Assembly (NCBI RefSeq): GCF_047663525.1
Contig: NC_092612.1
Coordinates: 1,645,501 to 1,709,500 of the forward strand
Direction: 5' to 3'
DNA from: Anas platyrhynchos
Lineage: Eukaryota > Chordata > Aves > Anseriformes > Anatidae
Length of the DNA stretch: 64,000 bases
Of this stretch, positions 51,331 to 61,904 are shown piece after piece. A program made the position numbers and the translations under genes. The notes below the pieces were generated by a model. That model ran no database searches. It worked only from the letters and a program-made list of their open reading frames with translations, and was not told the origin of the DNA. Position 1 is the stretch's first letter. Each line of letters starts with the position of its first letter.

Positions 51331-51524
51331 TTCTCTCCCCCAAAAATGGGGGGGGCCATGTGGGGGGGTCCCGGTTGGTGCCTCAGTTTCCCCCCCCCGC
51401 AGTGGGGCTGGAGGTGACGCGGCCCCACAGGAAACCCCAAAAAAGCGGCTCCTTCCCGGCCCCACAGGTGGCACGGGGACAATATAGGGACACCCCAAAA
51501 CGGGGCCGAACTCAGCCCAGATTT

Positions 51525-52175
51525 GGGGGCTGAATCCCAAATTTGGGGTCCTCAGCTCTGAATTGGGGTTTTCAGCCATGTTTTGGGGACCTCAGACCCG
51601 ATTTGGGGACCTCAGCTTGGATTTGGGGACCGAATCCCGAATTTGGGGTCCTCAGCTCGGATTTGGGGTTTTCAGCCATGTTTTGGGGACCTCAGCCCCG
51701 ATTTGGGGACATGAGCCCAGATTTGGGGACATCAGCCTGGAATTGGGGTCATCATCCCTGATTTGGGGACCGCAGCCCCAATATGGGGACTGCAGCCCAA
51801 ATTTGAGGACCTATTTGGGGACCTCAGCCCCAATTTGGAGCCCCTAGCCTTGATTTGGGGACCCCAGCCCTGATTTGGGGTCAGAATCCTTGATTTGGGG
51901 ACTGCAGCCCCAATTTGGGGTCAGAATCCTTGATTTGTGGACCACAGCCCGTTTTTGGGGTCAGAATCCCTGCTTTGGGGTCCACAGCCCCTTTTTGGGG
52001 TCAGAATCCCCAATTTGGGGACCCCAGCCCCTATTTGGGGACCTCAGCCCCTTTTTGGGCTCAGAATCCCTGATTTGGGCCCCCCAGCCCCAATTTGGGG
52101 TCAGAATCCCCAATTTGGGGACCGCACCCCCAATTTGGGACCCCCCTCCCAGATTTGGGGACCGAATCCCCAATT
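51525..52175. repeat. Minisatellite B, unit about 21 bp (ATTTGGGGACCTCAGCCCC)
   Basis: About 30 imperfect copies, first with ACCTCAGCCC spacers and then with TCAGAATCCC spacers. The core ATTTGGGG is the complement of CCCCAAAT in array A, so the two arrays form an inverted pair around about 200 bases of non-repetitive DNA. Confidence 0.95.
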
Positions 52176-52410
52176 TTGGGCCCCCCCCTCCCCGCTCCTT
52201 CCCCCCCCTCCTCCCCCAGGAATTCGCCTCCCCCCCCCCGGGGCAGGTGGGCGGGGGGGGGGGGGGGGGCGACAACTGCGGCTTGGGGTGGGGGGGGGGG
52301 GTCATGGGGGGGTCGTGGGGGGGTCGTGACCCCCCCCAGGAGCTGCGGCTGTGCCCAAAAATGGCCTGGGGGGTGCGGGACCCCCCCCCCCGGGAGGTGG
52401 GGCGGGGGCT

Positions 52411-52510
52411 CCCAGTGACTCCCAGTAAATCCCAGTAAATCCCAGTGACTCCCAGTGACTCCCAGTGACTCCCAGTAACACCCAGTAACGCCCAGTAACG
52501 CCCAGTGACC
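52411..52510. repeat. 10-bp array, unit CCCAGTGACT / CCCAGTAAAT
   Basis: Ten consecutive decamers with two alternating forms. Confidence 0.95.
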
Positions 52511-52579
52511 CCCCCCAAAAAAAAACAACCGGGGGGGGGGCACACCCCAGCACCCCCTGCTGGACCCCACCCCCCCCCA

Positions 52580-53490
52580 AAAAAAAACCCAAACCAAAAT
52601 TTTGGGCCCCCCCCAGCCCCCCCTGCTGGACAGCGCCGTGCTCTCCCCCTGTCCCCCCCCCCCAAATAAAAACGCCCCCAAAACCCCCATAGAAAACCCC
52701 AACCCCCCCCCAAAAAAAAAAGCAAGGCCCCCAAGCCCCCCCCCAAAGTCCCCTAAAAAAATCCCAACCCCTCCAACATCCCCCCAACCCCCCCCAAAAA
52801 AAAATCCCAAAGCCCCCCAAACCCCCCTCGACCCCCCCAAAACCCCATAAGACCCCCAAAACCCCCTCCAAAAAATCCCAAAGACCCCCAAAACCCCCCA
52901 GACCCCCCCAAAAAAAATCATAACCCCCCCAAAAAAAATCCTAAAGCCCTCCTGAACTTACCCCCATGCCCCCCAACCCCCCCAAAAACCCCATAACCCC
53001 CCCAAACCCCACCCAAAAAATCCCCCAACCCCCCCCAAACATCCCCCAGACCCCCCCAAAACCCCATAAACCCCCCAAAACCCCATCCAAAAAATCCCAA
53101 CCCCCCCAACCCCCCCCCAAAAAAACATAAACCCCCCCCAAATCCCTCCAAAAAATCCCAAAGCCCCCCCAACCGCCCCAGCCCCCCCCAAAAAAAAATC
53201 CCCAACCCCCCCAAAAACCCCATAACCCCCCCAACCCCCCCAAAAAGTCCTAAAGCCCCCCCAAACCCCCCCCGGACCCCCCCCAAAACCCCATAAACCC
53301 ACCCAACCCCCCCCCAAAAAAAATCCCCAACCCCCCTAAACCCCCCAAAAAACCCTTAACCCCCCCCAACCCTCCCAAAAAACTCATAAACCCCCCAAAA
53401 CCCCCCAAAAAATCCCAAAGCCCCCCCAACACCCCCAAAAAAAAAACAAAAATATTCCCCCCCCCCAAAAAAAAACCCAAGACCCCCCCC
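52580..53490. repeat. C-run/A-run low-complexity tract (G-rich on minus strand)
   Basis: Runs of 4-10 C alternate with runs of 3-9 A for about 900 bases with almost no other composition. The minus strand therefore has dozens of consecutive G-runs and is a strong candidate for G-quadruplex formation. The tract ends just upstream of a CpG-rich promoter. Confidence 0.9.
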
Positions 53491-53639
53491 CAGGACCCCC
53501 CCCCTTGACCCCTGAGGTCGGGGCCCCCCCAGCCGTGCCCCAACTCCCCGGGGGGGGGTCCCTGGGGGGGGTCCTGGGGGGTCCCGGCCCCCCCCCGGCA
53601 TTTTTGGGGGGGTCCCGGCCCCCCCCGCCCCCCCCCTCG

Positions 53640-54041
53640 CTCCCCCTCCCCAGGGCGCCCCCTGGCGGCGAGGGGCGGAGCTGCGCCTCCAGGCCCCGCC
53701 CCCTCCTCCCTCCCATTGGCCGCCCGCCTCGACCAATGAAAAACGAGGGCGTCTCCCGGGCGCGGCCCCCTCAGCCAATCAGCGCCCGCCTCCCTCCAGG
53801 CCTGCCCGGAAGAAATCCGCGGCCGGCAGCGGGCGGGGGGGAGGGGGGCGGGGAAGGAGGAAGGGGGCGGGGGTTAATGAAGGGGCGTGGCCTCGGGAGG
53901 CGGGGAGAAGGGAGGGGCAGCCAATGGAAGGCCAGAGAAGGGAGGAGGGGGCGTGGCCGGCGGGGCGGGCAGCAGCCAATGGGGAGCGAGGGGGGCGTGG
54001 CCGGGCTTCCAGAGAGTTCGGAGACGGGCGGCGGAGCGGTG
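53640..54041 (+). promoter_or_regulatory. CpG-island promoter and non-coding first exon of the DNAJA gene
   Basis: The stretch is CpG-rich with five CCAAT boxes: 53715-53719 (inverted), 53733-53737, 53775-53779, 53921-53925 and 53976-53980. Just after them TTCCAGAGAGTTCGGAGA (54007-54024) is an imperfect heat-shock element of alternating TTC and GAG/AGA triplets. A consensus donor GGTGAGTG follows at 54041/54042, so transcription probably starts near 54000 with a short untranslated first exon. Heat-shock control is inferred. Confidence 0.6.
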
Positions 54042-54204
54042 GTGAGTGCGGGGGGGGGGGGCGGCCCCCCCCGGGACCCCCATCACGTGACCTCCCCCCG
54101 GGGACCCCCCCCCCCCTGTCACGTGACCTCCCCCCCCTCCCCAGGACCCCCCCCCCAAGCTCGGGCCTGGCCCCCCCGGCCCTTTTGGGGGGGCCCTTCC
54201 GGCA

Positions 54205-54330
54205 CCGGGACCCCCCCAAAAAAATTTTGACCCCCCCAAAAAAATTTTGGACCCCCCCAAAATATTTTGGACCCCCCCTAAATTTTTTGACTCCCCCAAA
54301 ATTTTTTTGACCCCCATCTAAATTTTTTTA
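54205..54330. repeat. About 25-bp tandem repeat in DNAJA intron 1
   Basis: About six copies of CCCCCCCAAAATTTTTTGAC-like units, with A-run and T-run length variation. Confidence 0.85.
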
Positions 54331-55010
54331 GGCCCCCCCCCAGTGAGCAGCCGGGGGGGCGCTGCCCTGCCCCCGTTGTTCCCCCCCCCCCAATTTTTGT
54401 CCCCCCCCCCCAAAAATTTTGGTGTCCCCCCCCCCCTTCAAAATTTGCCCCCCCCCACCCCCGGGGGTCCGTGGGGTTCCCGCGGGGGGGGCCCTCGCTG
54501 TGCCCCCCCCCCCCCCGCTGTGTCACGCCCCCTTTGTGCCCCCCCCTCACCCCTTTACCGACCCCCCCCTGACACCCCCCTGTGCCCCCCCCCACGACTG
54601 ACACCTCCCCCAGACCCCCCCAAAACCCCCCAAGACCCCCCCACGTCTGACACCCCCTTCCCCCCCCACTCCCCCCCATAGCCCCCCAGACTATGACCCC
54701 CCCACGACCCCCCCCCCACTGCCACCCCCATAACCCCCCCCACCTCCCCCCCCCCTTTTCCCCCCCCCATCTCACACCCACAGGACCCTGGGGGGGGGCA
54801 GCACCCAAAGTTTCAGCCCCCCCCACACCCCCAATCCCCATACCCCCCCCCCATATTCCAACCCCCCCCCTTATGTTCCAACCCCCCCCTTTGTGTTTTT
54901 ACCCCCCCCTTGTATTTTTACCCCCCCCTCTTATTCCTGCCCCCCCCATTTCCCCCCCCCCACCCCCCTTTGGTGCTTATCACCGCCCGGCACGCTGCCC
55001 ACACCCTCTT

Positions 55011-55675
55011 ATTTCGGGGGGGGGAAACTGAGGCAGAGCCTCCCCCACCCAGACGAGGAGAACGAGGACGAGCAGGGGGGCTCAGTCCGGTTGTTCTGTG
55101 CCCCCCCCATTTATTTATTTTAATTTTTTGCCCCCCCCCAGCACGGCGAGGAAGAGGATGGTGAAGGAGACGGGTTTTGGGGGGGGAAACTGAGGCAGAG
55201 CCTCCACCACTGGGACGAGGAGGATGAGAAGGAGGAGGGGGGCTCAATCTATTTGTTCTGTGCCCCCCCCATTTATTTATTTTAATTTTTTGCCCCCCCC
55301 CCGCAGCACAGCGAGGAAGAGGATGGTGAAGGAGACGGGTTTCGGGGGGGGGGGGGGAAGGGAAACTGAGGCAGAGCCTCCAGCACCCAGATGAGGACAA
55401 GGAGGGGGGCTCAGTCTGGTTGTTCTGTGCCCCCCCCATTTATTTATTTTAATTTTTTTGCCCCCCCCCAGCAGGGCGAGGAAGAGGATGGTGAAGGAGA
55501 CGGGTTTCGGGGGGGGGGGGAAACTGAGGCAGAGCCTCCAGCACCGGGACGAGGAGGATGAGAAGGAGGAGGGGGGCTCAATCTATTTGTTCTGTGCCCC
55601 CCCCATTTATTTATTTTTAATTTTTTGCCCCCCCCCCCCCCCAGCACGGCGAGGAAGAGGATGGTGAAGGAGACG
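55011..55675 (+). repeat. 165-bp tandem repeat (four copies) that includes the DNAJA start exon boundary
   Basis: Each copy runs from GGGAAACTGAGGCAGAGCCT through a GAGGA-rich middle and CCATTTATTTATTTTAATTT plus a C-run. It ends with an acceptor and the first bases of the coding exon, GAGGAAGAGGATGGTGAAGG. ATGs of the MVKETG start occur at 55158, 55323, 55488 and 55661, spaced 165, 165 and 173 bases. Only the last continues into the J domain. Confidence 0.95.
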
Positions 55676-58600
55676 GGCTACTACGACCTGCTGGGGGTGC
55701 GCCCCGCCGCCAGCCTGGAGGAGATCAAGCGGGCGTACCGGCGCCTGGCGCTGCGCTACCACCCCGACAAAAACCCCAGCGAGGGCGAGCGGGTGCGTGA
55801 CCCCCCCCCTGACCCCCCCCCAATCTCATATTTCCCCCTCACCCCCGTTTTTGGCCTTTTTCCCCCCCAGTTTAAGCAGATCTCGCAAGCCTACGAGGTG
55901 CTGTCGGACGCCCACAAACGGGCGCTCTACGACCGCGGAGGGGAGCGGGCGATGAAGGAGGGGGGCCTGGGGGGCCGGGGGGGCGGCGGAGGAGGAGGTT
56001 TCGGGACCCCCATGGACATCTTCGACCTCTTCTTCGGCGGGGGAGTGAGGATGAGGGGCAGGGCGGACCGCAGAGGTACGGGGTTTTGGGGGGGGTGGGG
56101 GGTTTTGGGGTGTGTGGGGTTTTGGGGGGGTGGGGGGGGAACTGGTGGGGAAGGGGTGTGGGGACCCTAAATGGGGGGTGGGGGTGGGGGGGGTGGGGAC
56201 CCCAAATGGTGGCACTGGGATATGGGGTGGGGACCCTAAATATTGGCACTAGGGCACAGACCCTAAATGGTGGTAGTGGGGTGTGGGGTGGGGACCCCAA
56301 ATACTGGCACTGGGGTATGGGGTGGGGACCCCAAATGGTGGCCCTGGGGTATGGGGTGGGGACCCTAAATATTAGCACTAGGGCACAGGGCACAGACCCC
56401 AAAAGGTGGCAGTGGGATATGGGGTGGGGACCCCAAATACTGGCACTGGGGTATGGGGTAGGGACCCCAAATGGTGGCACTGGGGCACAAACCCCAAATG
56501 GTGGTAGTGGGATATGGGGTGGGGACCCCAAATGTTGGCATTAGGGTACAGGGCACAGACCCTAAATGTTGGCACTGGGATATAGGGCATGGAGACCCCA
56601 AATGTTGGCACTGGGGTATGGGGTGGGGACCCCAAATATTGGCACTAGGGTACAGGGTACAGACCCCAAATGGTGGCACTGGGGTGTGGGGTGGGGACCC
56701 TAAATATTAGCACTAGGGTACAGGGCACAGACCCTAAATGTTGGCATTGGGGCATGGAGACCCCAAATGGTGGCACTTGGGTACAGGGGACAGACCCCAA
56801 GTGCTGGCATTAGGGTTCTGGGCACAGACCCCAAATTCTGGCACCAGACCCTGAGTGCTGGCACTGGGGTCCAGGGCAGGGACCCCAAATGCTGACACTG
56901 GACCCCAAGTGGTCCCACTGGGGCACAGACCCCAAGTGCTGGCACTGGGGTATGGGGCATGGAGACCCCAAATAGTGGCAGTGGGGTACAGGGCAGGGAC
57001 CCCAAATACTGGTGCTTGGGTATGGGGCATGGAGACCCCAAATGGTGGCACTGGGGCATGGGGCAGGGACCCCAAGAGGTGTCACCAGGATATGGGGCAG
57101 GAAGACCCCAAATTCTGGCTCTGGGTCACAGGACAGGGACCCCAAATGGTGTCACCGGGGGCACGGGGCCGGGACCCCGAGCGCCGTCCCCATCCCCTAG
57201 AGGTGCCACCCCGGGGGGGCCGCCGCGCTCCCGTCCTCCCCTTTCCCCGTCTGCCCCTCTTCAAAGCCTCATCCCCGGGGGGGGGGCCCTGACTCAGCCC
57301 CCTCCTCCCCTGGGGGGGGCGCAGCGCTTGTAGGGCGGCCCCGACCCCGGCGGCGTGCTTGGGGCTTGGCTCACGCTTGGCGCTGAGCTGGCAGCGCTTT
57401 TAATTAGCGAGCAGGGCAATTAGCAGGGCCGGGGCACCTCCCCGCGGGTGGGGTGCTTCCCAACCACTCCCACGGTTTTTTGGGCTTTTTGTTTTTTTTT
57501 TGGGGGGGGGGGTTAATCCGTGCGCCCCCCTCCCCGCGGGTGGGGTGCTTCCAAACCGGTCCCACGTTTTTGGGGGGTTTTTTGTTTTTTTGGGGGTTTT
57601 TTGTTTTTTTGGGGTTAATCCTTAGGGTTTTTGGTTTTTTTTGGGGGGGGTTTTTTTGGTTTTTTTTTTTTGGGGTGGGGGTTAATCCGTGCGTCCCCCC
57701 CCCTCCCCGCGCAGGGAAGACGGTGGTGCACCAGCTCTCGGTGTCCCTGGAGGATTTGTACAACGGCGCCACGCGCAAGCTGTCCCTGCAGAAAAACATC
57801 ATCTGTAGGAAATGCGGAGGTGAGGGGGGGGACACGGGGTGGGGGGGGACAACACGGCTGGGGGGGGGGTGGGACAACGTGGCCGGGGGGGGGACAACGC
57901 ATCCGGGGTGTCCGAATCCAGCCCTGAGCTCTCCCCCCCCCCCCCCCTTTTTTTTTTCGGTGCAGGTTGTGGGGTGCGGGAGGGGGCGCAGCGGCGCTGC
58001 CCCAAGTGCCACGGCTCGGGGATGGAGGTGCGCATCCACCAGTTGGCTCCCAGTATGATCCAGCAGATCCAGACCGTCTGCTCCCAGTGCCAGGGGCAGG
58101 GCGAGTGGATCCGGCCCCGCGACTGCTGCCTCACCTGCAACGGCCGCAAGGTCGTGAGGGAGAAGAAAATCCTCAGCGTGCACCTGGACAAAGGTGGGGC
58201 CGGGGGGGGGGGAAAAAAAAAAAGAAAAAAAAAAAAAGGGGGAAAAAAGGGGGGGTGGGGGGCGCCCCCCGAGCTCTCCTGAGCGCCTCGAGCTCCCCAC
58301 GCCCCCCGAGCTGTCTCCATGCCCCCCCGAGCTCCCTCTGCAGCCCCCCGAGGTCTCCGTGCGCCCCCCCCAGCTCTCCCCACGCCCCCTGAGCTCTTTT
58401 CCCTGCGCCCCCCCAGCTCTCCATGCGCCCCCAAGCTCTCTTCCTGCAGCCCACAAGCTCTCCAAGCTCTCTCCCTGTGCCCCCCAACCTCTCCCCCCTG
58501 CCCCCCCCCGAGCACCCCTGCCCCCTGAGCTCACCCTGCACCCCCCCCCCAAGGTCTCCATAACCCCCCGAACTCTCCCTGTGCGCCCCCCAAGCTCCCC

Positions 58601-60687
58601 CCGTGCCCCCCACACTCTCCCCGTGCCCCCCAAGGTCTCCAAGCTCTCTCCACGCCCCCCAAGCTCCCCCTGCCCCCCCCAAGTTCTCCACGCTCCCTGA
58701 GCTCCCTGCAACCCCTGACCTCTCCCTGTGCCCCCCTGAGCTCTCCCCGCGCCCCCCAATCTCCCGTGTGCCCCCCAACCTCTCCCCCACACCCCCTGAC
58801 CTCTCCCCCTGCTCCCCCCAAGCTCCCCACATCCTCCAAATTCTCTCCCTGTGGTCCCCCCAAACTCTCTCCCTGCACCCCCAAGCTCCTGTGTGCCCCC
58901 CAACCTCTCCCCACACCCCCTGACTTCTCCCTCTGCCCCCCCCAAGCTCCCCACATCCCCCAAACCCTCTCCCTGCTCCCCCTGCGCCCCCCGACCTCTC
59001 CCCCTACCCCCCCAAGCTTTCCCCCTGGAGCTCTCCCACCCCCCTTGACCTCTCCCTTCTCCCCCCTCACCCCCCCAGGCATGAAGGACGGGCAGAAAAT
59101 CACCTTCCACGAGGAAGGCGACCAAGTTCCCGGTTGGAACCGGGGGACATCATCATCGTCCCTGGATCAGAAGGAGCACCCGATTTTTCGGCGCAGCGGC
59201 GACGATTTGATCGTGCGGAGAGAAATCAGCCTGGCCGACGCGCTCTGCGGCTGCCGCCAGGTCATCCGCACCCTGGACAACAGGACCCTGCTGGTGGCCT
59301 CGCAGGCCAGGTGGGGACGGGGACACCTCGGTCCCCATCCTGCCCTCAACGGGGTCCCGGAGAGCTCCCGGGGCTGTGGGGTTGTCCCGTGACCCCCTCC
59401 CCGGTGTTTGGGATGGGGTGGTGATGGTGGTGTCTCTTCTCAGGTGACGTTATCCGGCCCGGGGACATGAAGTGTGTCCCCAACGAGGGGATGCCCGTCT
59501 ACAGGAGCCCCTTCCAGAAGGGGAAGCTCATCCTCAAGTTTGAGGTGAGGGGCTGGGGGCGCACGGGAGGAGGTAGCTCCGTGCCCAAATCCCCGTGCCC
59601 CAATCCTTGAACCCAAATCCCCGTCTGCCACAATCCTCGTGCCCAAATCCCCGTGTGCACAATCACCATGTGCCCACCCTATTCCCAAATCCTCATGCCC
59701 AAATCCCTGTGTGCCCACCCTGTGCCCAAATCCCTGCACACCCCAAATCCTTCTGTGCCCACCTGCGCCCCAAATCCCTGTGCCCCAATCCCTGTGTGCC
59801 CATCCCATGCCCAAATCCCTGTGTGCCCCAATCCCTGTGCGTCCACCCCGTACCCAAATCTCTGTGCCCTAATCCTCGTGCCCCAAATCCCTGTGTGCCC
59901 ACCCCATACCCCAGTCCCCGTGTGCCCCAAATCCCTGTGTGCCCAAATCCCCGTGCTCCAACCCTTGTGCCCAAATCCCTGCATGCCCACCTGTGCCCAA
60001 ATCCCCATGCCCAAACCCCTGTGTGCCCCACCCTGTGCCCAAATTCCTGCACACCTACCCCATGCCCAAATCCCCGTGCACCCCAATCCCTGTGTGCCCA
60101 CCCTGTGCCCTAATCCTCGTGCCCACCCCATACCCCAATCCCTGTGTGCCCAAATCCATGTGCCTACATCCCAGTGCACCCCAATCCCTGTGTGCACCCT
60201 GCGCCCCAATCCCCGTGCACCCACCCTGGCCCAAATCCCTGTGTGCCCAAACCCTGTGGCCCCACCCTGTGCCCGAATCCCCATGCCCAAACCCCCTGTG
60301 CGCACCCAAATCCCTGTGCACCCCACCCCATACCCCAATCCCCGTGTGCCCACCCCGTGCCCCAATCCTCGTGCACCCTAAATCCCTGTGTGCCCCCAAT
60401 GCCTGTGCCCCAAATCCCCAAGTGCCCACCCCATACCCCAATCCCTGTGTGCCCCAATCCTTGTATGCCTCCAACCCCCGTGCCCCACCCTGTGCCCAAA
60501 TCCCTGTGCACCCACCCAGTGCCCAAATCCCGTACCCTAACCCCTTCTCCCTTCTACCCCCCCGCCAGGTGAAGTTCCCGACCCCCGGCTGGCTCCCCGG
60601 ATCGCCTGCGGCAGCTGCAGGCCCTTTTCCCCCCAGGAGGAGGTGATGGCCACGGAGGACACGGAGGAAGTGGAGCTCAGCGATTAG
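55661..60687 (+). CDS. DNAJA-type (class I) Hsp40 co-chaperone, 7 coding exons, frame disturbed in the last three
   Basis: Class I J-proteins deliver clients to Hsp70 and stimulate its ATPase. Coding exons: 55661-55792, 55871-56075, 57715-57819, 57966-58193, 59079-59310, 59444-59544, 60569-60687. Seen in order: J domain ([16 protein letters not shown] at residues 34-36), a Gly-rich segment ending [14 protein letters not shown], four zinc-finger cysteine pairs ([32 protein letters not shown]), then the client-binding C-terminal domain ([41 protein letters not shown]). It resembles DNAJA1 and DNAJA4; I cannot say which paralogue. From 59130 on the frame breaks: LEPGDIIIV is one base out of frame between 59133 and 59160, the exon 6/7 junction is one base off, and the last exon has two C-runs one base too long. 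Reading ends ...TEEVELSD at TAG 60685. No CaaX prenylation box is visible. It is either assembly error in homopolymers or a decaying gene. Confidence 0.82.
56180..57165. repeat. Minisatellite in DNAJA intron 3, unit about 33 bp
   Basis: About 28 copies of GGGGACCCCAAATGGTGGCA followed by CTGGGGTATGGGG-like sequence, with internal variants carrying ACAGGGCACAGACCC. The array fills most of the 1.64-kb intron. Confidence 0.95.
57470..57690. repeat. T-run/G-run low-complexity tract before DNAJA exon 4
   Basis: Alternating T-runs and G-runs, including a duplicated CCCGCGGGTGGGGTGCTTCC segment (57442 and 57534 regions), extend up to about 25 bases before the acceptor at 57713-57714. Confidence 0.85.
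58262..59060. repeat. Minisatellite in DNAJA intron 5
   Basis: About 40 imperfect copies of a 16-22-base unit such as CTCTCCCTGTGCCCCCCAAG, with GAGCTC and AAGCTC variants. The intron is 885 bases and is nearly all repeat. Confidence 0.9.
59580..60548. repeat. Minisatellite in DNAJA intron 7
   Basis: About 45 imperfect copies of CCCAAATCCCTGTGTGCCCA with CACCCCATAC and AATCCTCGTG variants. They fill nearly the whole 1-kb intron and stay open in several frames. Confidence 0.95.
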
Positions 60688-61460
60688 CGGCGCACCCGGG
60701 GTCCGGCCGCCGACCCTACAGGCAGGGTCCTCCCGCGGGGACGACCTGGAGGACGGCTCCCGGCAGCACGTCCAGATCCCGAACCTCCTGGCCTGAACGG
60801 ATGGGGGGGTTCCACAGACTCCCCCTTCACCCCCCCTGGGTTTTGGGTGGGGGGGGTGAACATAATGAGTTCGTCCCCGTTATGGGGTCGGTGTTGTGGG
60901 GAAAAGACTGAGAAAACAAGGCACCTTTGAGGGATTTATACATAGGTCGCCTTCCCGCAGCGCCTTGTGCCCCCCCCAAACACCCTGAGAAGGCCACCCC
61001 CTTGGGACTGATGGGAAGAGAGAACACCCCAACCTCACCCCCGCCTGCCTCAGTTCCCACCCGCAGCCCCTGTGGGCCGGGTGGTTCCCCGTGCCGCCGC
61101 GAGAGGATTTGGGGAGGAGAGGGCCCGGGACCCCCCTGCCCTCTGCCCCGCTTGAGTCGCCCCTCCCCCAAATCGGCCCCCAGTGCCCCGCTGCCCCCCA
61201 CCCACCCCCGGGGGGCCTCGCTTTGCCCGTTTCTTTCCTTGCTGGAGCTGGGTCTGGCCGGGGGGGGCTTTTCTCTTTTTCTCTTTGTGTAGATGAGGGC
61301 GGGGGGGGGGTTGGGGGGGGGGAAGCCCATCCTTTAATTTATTTTTAGAAGAATTTAACCTTTTCCTTTTTTTTCTTCGGGGGGGGTGAGAAAAGCGGGA
61401 AAGGGTTTGGGGGTGGGGGGGGACACTTTGTACATCACATAAAAGCAAACCCGAATTAAG
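60688..61460 (+). other. Probable 3' UTR of the DNAJA gene
   Basis: From the stop to an AT-richer patch at 61330-61460. ATTTATTTTTAGAAGAATTT lies near 61336, and a CATAAA variant poly(A) hexamer near 61437-61442 is the best candidate end. No further exon was found. Confidence 0.4.
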
Positions 61461-61904
61461 CATCGCCTTCAAGCCCCCCTCCCCCACCCCCCCCCTTTGA
61501 TGTGCGGGACCATTGCCTCAGTTTCCCCAGACCTTGCTCACTGAGGAGGGGCCCCGGGGGGTCCACTCTGCCTCGACCCCCAACATCAGCCCTTGAAGCC
61601 GCACGTGCCCTGTCATTACGGACCGCAGACAGGAAACTGAGGCACAGCCCTGGGGGGTGCCGGGGGGGGGCCTGAGCCTCTTTTCACTCTGCCCCCACCC
61701 AAATCCCCCCCACGAACCCTGCGGAGCCTGGTGTCGCCCCCATGCCCCGGAGGCGGGGCTGCGGCATGGAGGGAGCAGGAAGATAACCCCGGAGCTGGCG
61801 CCTCCCACAGGCACCAGGGAGCCGCCCGCCCGCAGCACCGTGTCCCGACTGACCCAAAAGGGGCACCGGAGTGAGGGACACCCCCCGACCCGAGCAGCCT
61901 GGCA

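Larger units (their letters stand above)
47375..53640. other. Repeat-dominated region between NES and the DNAJA gene
   Basis: No protein gene is supported over 6 kb. In order it holds the hexamer array (47752-48530), a CpG-richer patch (48540-49400) with a TGATTACTTTAATCA palindrome at 48953-48967, C-runs (49440-49660 and 49720-50350), two related minisatellites in opposite orientation (50600-51330 and 51525-52175), a 10-bp array (52411-52510), and nearly 900 bases of alternating C-runs and A-runs (52580-53490). Confidence 0.7.

Noticed and set aside
50398-51579. 393-codon minus-strand open frame
   Set aside because: Encodes minisatellite A. Translation is a period-7 repeat and there is no gene context.
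52580-53490. Telomere-like C/A repeats
   Set aside because: Run lengths are irregular and the vertebrate CCCTAA unit is absent; it is low-complexity sequence.
59653-60381. Open frames of Cys/Pro repeats between DNAJA exons 7 and 8
   Set aside because: Intron minisatellite read in frame; flanked by valid DNAJA splice sites.
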